Assembly: GCA_027604665.1 (NCBI GenBank)
Contig: JADGIZ010000389.1
Coordinates: 1-14,571, forward strand
Source of the DNA: Polyrhizophydium stewartii
Lineage: Eukaryota > Chytridiomycota > Chytridiomycetes > Rhizophydiales
Direction of reading: 5' to 3'
Length of the DNA: 14,571 bases
The notes below the pieces were generated by a model. That model was not told where the DNA came from. It was given only the letters and a program-made list of their open reading frames with translations, and did no database searches. Both the position numbers and the translations under genes were made by a program. This document shows, piece by piece, positions 8,164 through 14,571 of this stretch (the first letter of the stretch is position 1; each line of letters opens with the position of its first letter).

Positions 8164-9438
8164 GACGGCCGGCCTCACATTTTCAGCGACCTGCGTGTAC
8201 TGCAGCATCCGCGAGAGGCAGCTGCCAGTGCCAACCAGCCTCTCTGTCGCATCGCATCGCATGTAGCCAGATCTCGATCTCGGGCTATGCCAACGGCCTT
8301 TCTGTCACGGAACCACTCGTCTCTGGTCAATAAACGACAGAAGTCTCTGTCCAACTGGGTCGTAGTCGCTTGAATCTCCCGCCGCTATTGTCGCGGTTCA
8401 TAGGCGTATCCGTGCACTGCAATGCGAGTGATGCGAGCAGAATCGCGTTGCAAGAAACCCGAACCACTGCCGATCCAAACGTGCATCGCTCGCCGATCCT
8501 CGTGGGCCATGAGTAAACTGATCCACTATTTCGCTTGTGATCGCATTGCGGGGCCGCTTTGTCGACTGCCCATCTGCGAACGCCGCGAACTGCAATGAAA
8601 CACGAGCCGCATGCCCATGAAAGCGTCGTTTGCTAATGTGGGATGTCTACGGCACCGACTCTTGCTGAACCTACTTGGCAGCGCGATCCAGAGTGCACCT
8701 TCCTTAGTCTGGGCACATGTTTTGGTGAGCCCATCACCACGACGTCGTGCTGTCCCCGCGCCCACATATCCACACCCTCCGCCCAGATGGGGACAATGCG
8801 CAGTCTGCTCGGCATAGAGCAACAGAAAACATGGGAGAGTTCGCCTGCGTATGCCCGCTTGTCACTACCCTCGAGACCCTCGTCTCATGCGGTCATGCAG
8901 CCATCTGTCGGTGTTCTCCACGTCGCCCCCCACGAGCAAAAGTTTTCGATCTTGCCCCGCGAGTCGCAACCGAGGTCTGGCACTTGTCACTGCCTCATCG
9001 GAGCTGCATCGCGGCTGCATCTGTTGGTTGCCAATCCCCACCAGCCGCGCGCCGCTGCATCCGAGACCAATATCCTAATTCTGGTGAGCCGCTCTCTCGC
9101 ATCTTTCCACCGGCACGAGGGCATTTCCGCGTGTCCCTCTCGCTGCTTTTCGCGCTCTATGCATCGCAGGCGCTGCTCATTCGGTCTTGGCACGACACGC
9201 ATGAGCAGCCTCCTGCACTTTGCATTCACATATTCCCCGACTCTCCGCGAAATATCGCTGGTCGCGACTGCTGACGGCTGTCCTGGCCGCCCATCGCACA
9301 CACATCTGCACACACACAAGCCTGAGCCCCGGCTCGTACTTTCCCCCTGGCGATCGCACAGTTCCCATTCGCCAAAGGCAGTCTTTGCTCTGCGACGGCA
9401 CCGCAGTCCACCAACAATCCGATTACGCTTGATTATCC
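8164..9438. other. Long intergenic region with no convincing gene
   Basis: This region of 1275 bases has lower GC than the genes and becomes pyrimidine-rich toward the kinase start. It begins with the 3' UTR of the small gene and ends with the kinase promoter and 5' UTR. A 267-codon ATG ORF (8643-9446) is discussed under findings and is not annotated as a gene. A donor-like CTG/GTGAGC near 9083 and an acceptor-like CATCGCAG near 9170 could bound a 5'-UTR intron of the kinase, but nothing tests this. A CA-rich patch lies near 9297-9321. No tRNA B-box was found here. Confidence 0.55.
8329..8334 (+). terminator. Polyadenylation signal AATAAA for the small mitochondrial gene
   Basis: A canonical AATAAA lies about 165 bases after the TGA at 8161-8163, on the same strand. 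It supports a transcription unit ending here. Confidence 0.5.
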
Positions 9439-12400
9439 ATGTCTAACACGGCGAGCACCGAATGCGCCGCGAACAGCGGAACGGCGGTGGCAGCCTGCAT
9501 CGGCCAGCCGAGTGCCGCCGCCGTTGATGCCGCCGTCGTGCTCTCGATGGCCAGGAAGACGCGCAGCGCATCGGCCGTTGCCACCGCCATCGCGGGCTCT
9601 CGCCCCGCCCGCGCGTCCGAGGAACCCGCAATGTCACGCATGCCGACAGTCACCAAGTCGTCGCGCCGCCCGACGCAGGAACTTGTCGAGCTCGACGAGG
9701 GATACGGGTCTATGCCCACCATGGATGGCTCGAGCAAGGATCTGGGTGCCTCGGCAACCGCTGCCGCCGATGCCGCCGCACCGAATGCACATCTCCAGGG
9801 CGTCGAGCGTGTTCCATCACCGAGCGAGCATGACAAGGGCGGCTCGGCGCGCATCGCGGCTTCGGTGGCCGTTGCTGACGACAAGCCCGTGTCGAGGTCG
9901 GCGAGCATCAAGGGGGCACGCCGCGCTGGATCGGCATCGTCTGCAACGGGATCTTTGGCCGCCGTTCCTGGATCTGGGCCAAATGCACCTGTCCTTCTAA
10001 CCTTCGTTCGCAACTACGCGCGCGACGCCGTCCCAGAGGAGGAAGAGGAGCAGGACGATGCCAGCGCACGCGACAACTCTCAGAGAAGCTGCGATCGCAG
10101 CCGCAGCGGAAGCGCTGTTAGCAGCACAAACGATCAAGCCAGCGCGCGGGAAACAGCCAACGCATCGCACGCTGCGCACGCCGACCGCATCGCCTCAATC
10201 GACGGAGAGGCATCGAACGCCGGCGTGGCGGCCGCAGGCATCCTGGCGCGCGAGGCCTCGCTCGCTTCGTTTGCCACCGAGTACGTCAGCACCGGCGTCA
10301 CGCTTGGTCAGCTGCGCAAGTGGGCCCCCGTGCAAAACTTGTGCGATGCCGCTGCCGCGCGCGGCGATGAGCTCACAGAAGCCACGTCAGACTCGGGCAG
10401 CATCTCAGAGCGCATCATTGCGCCGCTCAACGGCCAATCCAAACTAGTAGGAATCGACGGAGACGAGGATAACCGCGAGCCTGCTGTCAACATGAATCCG
10501 TCGAGTGTTGCTGCACCGGCGCTTTCGTCGTCCAGGACGCTTGCTCAAGCACCGAGTGCGATTAATGTTAAGCCGCGCGCCGAGATGCACGACGGACAGC
10601 CCGAGGAGGCAGATTTGGCTTCGTGGGCCGTCAAGAAAACCGTCCTGATGGACGATGCCGAGCCGAGCGCTGGCCAAGAGGGCAGGACGTCGATCGTGCA
10701 GGATGTCGTTGATGGCTGGGAGGCTTACTCGCGCGGGCTGCAGTTTGTTGGCAAGCCGAGCCAGCAGCGCCCGTCGTCCAGCGACTCGTCGCTTGCTGAG
10801 ACGGACGCCCTTGCTGGCGATCTCGCGGTGCAGGCAAGGCCAGCACTGCCCATTGTGGCCATATCTGCCGCCGGAATCACATCGTCCATTAAGCCTGCCG
10901 CAGCCTACCTGGCAAGCAAGCCCGCTGCGCATTCAGAGATCCAACGACCAACGCAGACTTCGAGCGTGGCTCGTCCCGTCGGATCTGTCGCCGTTGATCG
11001 CCCGCAGCCGCCGCTCGTGTCGGCCGCATCGCTGCCCGTGCTGCTCAAGCACAAAGACTCGGGTCCTCCCCAAACAATGCAAACCGCATCACCATCCAGC
11101 GCCACTCAGCAAGCGCCTTCCAAGCCCCGCTCGTGGTTTCGCACCGATGTGCGGCCCTTCTTCCTCAAGAAGCTGACCATCGGCAAACCGGCCGAGATTG
11201 GCGCCAGCAACGGCCCGGCCTCTCTGACCAGCGGGCCATCGTCGACCACAATCACCGAGTCGACGTCACCAAAGTCGGCTGGCGCGAGTGCGACCAAGCA
11301 GCCTGCACCGCCAAAACCCGCCGCCACTGCTGCCCAGAGCCAGAAAAGGTCGCCTACCCTTATCAACCGACTCACGCCGTCCAACAATAATCTGGCTTCG
11401 GCGTCGTCTCTATCGACTATCGTCGAGGGCAAAGTCTCTGCCGCCTCAGCGGTCCAGCAAGCACAGTCTGCGTCCGCCAGCGCCCTGGCGGCGCAGCTCG
11501 AAGCAGCATCGATTGCCGCACCGAAGTTGAGTGTCTCCAGCGCGGGTAAATCGGGATCGCTGCCGTTCAGCGACGACGACGGCGTCATCCTCGACTTTGC
11601 CTCCAACAAAGAGAAGATGCGCTTCGAGAGCTCCTACAAGCTCATCAAGCAGATCGGCAGCGGCGGACACTCGACCGTGCGCCTTGCCATGCGAGAATCC
11701 GACGGCGCCATGGTCGTGTGCAAGTTTATCCATGCATCGAGCGTGTGGCACTGGCATATTACCTCGGATCCCTTCCCTTTGACAGAAGCTGCAATCAAGG
11801 ATTCGCAGGCACGTGCTGCGGCGCCGCTTTCACCAACAGGCGTCAACGCAGAACCTCTACGCTCGCCTCAGCGTGCACCGCCGGCGCCGCCCAAGCCTGC
11901 ATCGCGTCCAGCTGGCAAAACTCCTCTCGCTTTGCAGCCAAGCCTGTCCGTCGACAAGGCGTCCGGCAAGAAAGCCAAGCCCACGTCGATTCTGCCCCTG
12001 CCCAAAAAGTCGGCCGGAAAGCAGATGTCGATCGACGACAGGAATGCGGCATCGCAAGCCTCTGCAGTTGCCACACAACGGGCAGCCGCCCAACGCAAAA
12101 TCCCGCTCGAAATTTACATGATGCGCGTCTTTACAGAGAGCCAGCTTCCAGGCCTGGTTCGCTACATAGAGCACTTTGAGATTGGCTCGCGGTTCATCAT
12201 TGTCATGGAGTATCTCGGCCAGGACTGGATCGACTTGTACGACTACATTGAGATCTATGGGCCGGTCAACGAGCAGCATACGCGCGAGATCTTCCAGCAA
12301 GTCGTGCAGACCGTGGCATACATGCACAGCCTCGGATACTGCCACAACGACATCAAGGGTGAGAGAGTCGGCGTGGTGTTTGGCCCCACGTTGCATTGCA

Positions 12401-12974
12401 TGCTCATCGCTGACGCACGCACGTGTGTTGCGATCTAGATGAAAACATCATGATCAATGTCAACACGCGCGAGATCAAGCTCATCGACTTTGGCTCGACG
12501 ACTCACCTTGACCCAGACACCACAACCAACATCTTTTACGGCACCAAAAAGTTTGCTGCTCCCGAGGCGCTGGACAATCGGCCGTACTTCCCCGAGAAGC
12601 AGGAGGTGTGGGCGCTGGGCACGCTGCTGTACGTGCTGCTGTTCAAGATGGACCCGTTCAAGTCAGACGAGGAGGTGTGCGGCCTCGACATTGAGCGCCG
12701 CATCCAGCGCCTTCGCCGCCCCGCGCCGCTCTCGGCGTCCATCTCGGCGCAGAACGTTGCTTCCGGCTCAAAGTCTGCTGGACACTCGGCCATCCCGGTC
12801 TCAGACGAAGCGGTCGACCTGCTCGTCAAGCTCATGGAGAAGAAGTGGGAGAACCGCCCTGGCATTGGCGGTATCCTTGGTCATCGGTTCTTTGAGCGCG
12901 GGCCAGACTCGGCGAACGGCCGCGCGAAACACACCCTTGCGGACGCGGACTCGCGAGTCGAGGTCCAAATGTAA
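9439..12974 (+). CDS. Ser/Thr protein kinase, PAS-kinase-like (CAMK type), divergent HND catalytic loop
   Basis: Exons 9439-12358 and 12439-12974 (1151 aa) flank an 80-nt intron (GTGAGA...CTAG) that restores the catalytic-loop DIKDEN motif. An in-frame TGA at 9430-9432 fixes the ATG as the earliest start. Residues 1-726 are Ala/Ser-rich and mostly disordered, and no PAS domain is seen. The kinase domain runs from about 727 to 1125: G-loop IGSGGHSTV (739-747), beta-3 Lys762 in VCKF, alpha-C Glu891, catalytic Asp971 in HNDIK, Mg-binding DFG at 990-992 and APE ending at Glu1016. Lys762, Glu891 and both Asp residues are intact, so activity is plausible. The motifs CKFI..SVWHW, IDLYDYIE and DENIMI...IDFGS resemble fungal PAS kinases (Psk1/2), which control carbon flux and glucose partitioning. 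Two oddities are an insert of about 110 residues between Lys762 and Glu891, and Asn970 in place of the HRD Arg. Confidence 0.9.
12359..12438 (+). other. Intron in the kinase catalytic loop
   Basis: This 80-nt GT-AG intron splits the Asp codon after HNDIK. It is the only intron placed in the window whose acceptor is TAG rather than CAG. Reading through it adds unrelated residues and meets a stop in the exon 1 frame at 12436-12438, which would leave a kinase without its DFG and C-lobe. Confidence 0.88.
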
Positions 12975-13241
12975 AACCGGCGCACAAACATCTCGCGGTC
13001 TGGGCCGCTTGGGCAACATGATAAGCGACTCACCCACCACTCCCCCCCTTTGCTTTGCGTGAGCTCTCCCACTCTCGCCGTATCCTGGCAGGCCCCCGAG
13101 TGCCTTGCCCGTACCACGGAACATAACTGAACATTGCCATCTGACCCGCAATGCCCAAGTGCGTGTCGTGCAATCAAGCCCGAGAGCGCCGGCAATGAGC
13201 CTTTGATGTGATTCAGAGGCCGTCAGCGCACCTCCTCCCCG

Positions 13242-14388
13242 ATGTCGAATCCGGTTGACTTTTCCTCGATGCGTGCCCGGTTCGCTGGTCTTGGCGCGGG
13301 AGCCGTCCGCCTGCATGCACTCGCACCCTCAGCCGAGGCGTCCGTGCGCCTGCGCCAGCATCAGCACCTGCCGGCGACAGCCGCGACGCCTCTGCGCGGC
13401 GGCGGCGGCGGCGACGACAGCGAGATGACTCGCGCGGACCTCATCGCCGGCAACCACGTCCTGGGAGTACGCCTCGAGAACCCGGCCCGCCGCAACGCCA
13501 TGAGCCCAAAGATGATGGTCGAGCTCGCCGAGATCGTCGACGACCTTGAGGCTCGCTGCGGCGACCACTCGGCGGCGGCGTTTGGGCTCGTTCTCTACGG
13601 CGCCGGCGGCACGTTCTGCTCGGGCTTTGGTGCGTTGGGACGACAAGCGGCCACCCCGCACCCAGACGAGGTTGCTGACGGCCGCCAGATCTGTCGGTCG
13701 CCCGCGAGAGCTTTCTGACTAGCGAGGCGGGCGTCGAGATGTGCCTGCTGATGCAGGACACGCTGGCGCGCATGCGCCGGCTGCCGCTGCACACCGTTGC
13801 GGCCGTCGAGGGCTATGCGCTGGGCGGCGGCGCCGAGCTGTGCATGTCGTGCGACCGGCGCATCGTGGGCCAGTCGGCGGCCGTCCAGTTTGTGCAGGGC
13901 CGCATGGGCGTCACGCCGGGATGGGGAGGTGCGTGCTGCGCGGGATAGGCCACCAAGGGCATGCGCTGATGCCCACCCTCGCAGGCGCCAGCTGGCTCAC
14001 GCAGGCGGTCGGCCCGGCAACCGCACTCAAGCTGCTCGCCTCTGCGGAGCGCTTGACTGCAGAGCGGTGCGTCGAGGCGGGGATCGCAGAGGCGATCGCC
14101 CAGGGCCCGCTGCTTGCCGATACGGTCGACGGCGATGCTGCGGGCGACCCGGCCGATGCCGAACCCGCCCTCGGTCGCAACGACGGCCCCGCTGTGCGTG
14201 CAGCCGCAGATCTGCTTCATGGGTTCCACACCGCAGGCTCCATCGCTCCGCGCATCTTGCGCGAGCTCAAGGCCGCCGTCGTCGCTGCGTCCGCCGGCGG
14301 CCAGGCTGGGCTCGACGGCGAGAGAGCCGTGTTCGGCCGTGTCTGGGGCGGCCCCGCCAACCTGGCGGCCCTGAACCGTGGTCGCTGA
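13242..14388 (+). CDS. ECHDC1: Ethylmalonyl-CoA decarboxylase (ECHDC1-type crotonase)
   Basis: Exons 13242-13629, 13689-13928 and 13985-14388 encode 343 aa. Introns are 59 and 56 nt with GTGCGT donors. An in-frame TGA at 13209-13211 precedes the ATG. The enzyme decarboxylates ethylmalonyl-CoA (and methylmalonyl-CoA) made by side reactions of acetyl-CoA carboxylase, so it is a metabolite-repair enzyme of the cytosol. Crotonase hallmarks are present: ENPARRNAMS, oxyanion-hole segment CSGFD (126-130) and EGYALGGGAEL (170-180). ECHDC1-specific features are a long MQDTLARMRRLPL helix, MGVTPGWGG and the C-terminal VWGGPANLAAL, matching VWGGPANLEAI in the animal enzyme as I remember it. The two introns fall inside CSGFD and the GWGG motif, and splicing restores both. 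It is slightly longer than the roughly 300-residue animal protein because of an Arg/His/Gly-rich stretch at about 25-60. No clear presequence is seen. Confidence 0.94.
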
Positions 14389-14440
14389 CATTGTCTCATA
14401 GACGCTCTTGCGAGAGCAGCTGCCAACGCACAACATGAGC

Positions 14441-14446
14441 AATAAA
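14441..14446 (+). terminator. Polyadenylation signal AATAAA for ECHDC1
   Basis: A canonical AATAAA lies 52 bases after the ECHDC1 stop codon and only 38 bases before the ATG of the next candidate gene. If that gene is real, the two transcription units are very tightly packed. Confidence 0.5.
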
Positions 14447-14484
14447 CGCCGAATCCGGCTTGGCCTTGGTTCCGGAAGCAAGTG

Positions 14485-14571
14485 ATGGATGGCAGCGCAG
14501 CGACCCCGGCCACCACCGCCCCTGCCTCCCAGCTGCCGTGGGGCCGCTCGCACTGGGACCGGCTGCCGCGC
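14485..14571 (+). CDS. Start of an unidentified protein (3' truncated by window end)
   Basis: An ATG at 14485 opens a frame that runs uninterrupted through the 29 codons left in the window. It begins Met-Asp-Gly-Ser, has an Ala/Thr/Pro stretch, and then a Trp-containing segment, LPWGRSHWDRLPR. The composition matches other N-termini in this window, and the segment is less repetitive than random GC-rich sequence. A second ATG at 14489 opens another frame that is Pro/Arg-rich and less plausible. No family can be assigned from 29 residues, and a 5' intron or a later start cannot be excluded. Confidence 0.4.
   Translation, partial: MDGSAATPATTAPASQLPWGRSHWDRLPR

Noticed and set aside
6990..8333. 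447-codon open frame on the plus strand, antisense to the peptidase
   Set aside because: It has no ATG start, and most of it is antisense to peptidase exons and introns whose minus-strand coding is firmly supported. Only its part from 7755 to 7985 is kept, as exon 1 of the small mitochondrial gene.
8335..8640. Lower-GC stretch examined for tRNA or other structured RNA
   Set aside because: No GGTTCGA-type B-box with a matching A-box was found on either strand, and no clear long hairpin was seen by eye.
8987..9319. 110-codon minus-strand ORF rich in Arg and Cys
   Set aside because: No family resemblance, no neighbouring exons in a consistent frame, and it lies in the probable kinase leader.
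13813..14553. 246-codon minus-strand ORF over ECHDC1
   Set aside because: It is antisense to exons with a strong crotonase match and has no recognisable motif.
1..14571. Searched for mobile elements, long inverted or terminal repeats and CRISPR-like arrays
   Set aside because: No transposase or reverse-transcriptase motifs, target-site duplications or regularly spaced repeats were seen. The repeats present are short in-frame or minisatellite types.

Overview
The window looks like nuclear DNA of a GC-rich eukaryote, most likely an early-diverging (zoosporic) fungus. Four things point this way. Genes are compact and split by short GT-AG introns (56-352 nt, most under 135). The proteins carry long Ala/Ser/Pro/Gln low-complexity stretches. 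The gene set is fungal or opisthokont: an Icp55/XPNPEP3-type aminopeptidase, a PAS-kinase-like protein kinase and an ECHDC1-type crotonase. One gene also resembles axonemal microtubule inner proteins, which would fit an organism with a flagellated stage. The phylum is an inference. No bacterial operon, mobile element, CRISPR array, rRNA or tRNA was found.

Layout, left to right. (1) <1-2849 (+): the 3' part of a large low-complexity protein, 5' end outside the window. (2) 3235-4867 (+), three exons: a candidate ciliary/flagellar microtubule inner protein, with a TATA box about 100 bp upstream. (3) 4868-5189: a convergent intergenic spacer with an 11-bp minisatellite. (4) 5190-7688 (-), seven exons: a mitochondrial Icp55/XPNPEP3 intermediate-cleaving aminopeptidase with an intact five-residue metal site and a clear presequence. 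(5) 7755-8163 (+), two exons: a small predicted mitochondrial protein of unknown family, head-to-head with the peptidase across only 66 bp. (6) 8164-9438: a pyrimidine-rich spacer with no convincing gene. (7) 9439-12974 (+), two exons: a 1151-residue Ser/Thr kinase of PASK-like type, with a disordered N-terminus, a large insert in the N-lobe and HND in place of HRD. (8) 13242-14388 (+), three exons: ECHDC1, ethylmalonyl-CoA decarboxylase. (9) 14485->14571 (+): the probable start of another gene.

Most genes look functionally unrelated, as is normal on a eukaryotic chromosome. The one organisational link visible is the 66-bp divergent pair, in which both products begin with mitochondrial-type presequences. 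Twelve introns were placed by restoring conserved protein motifs across them or, in two genes, by frame and splice consensus. All twelve donors fit GTGNG. I did not find a clearly new multi-gene system. The strongest leads are the divergent mitochondrial pair with its unknown small protein, and the divergent kinase.
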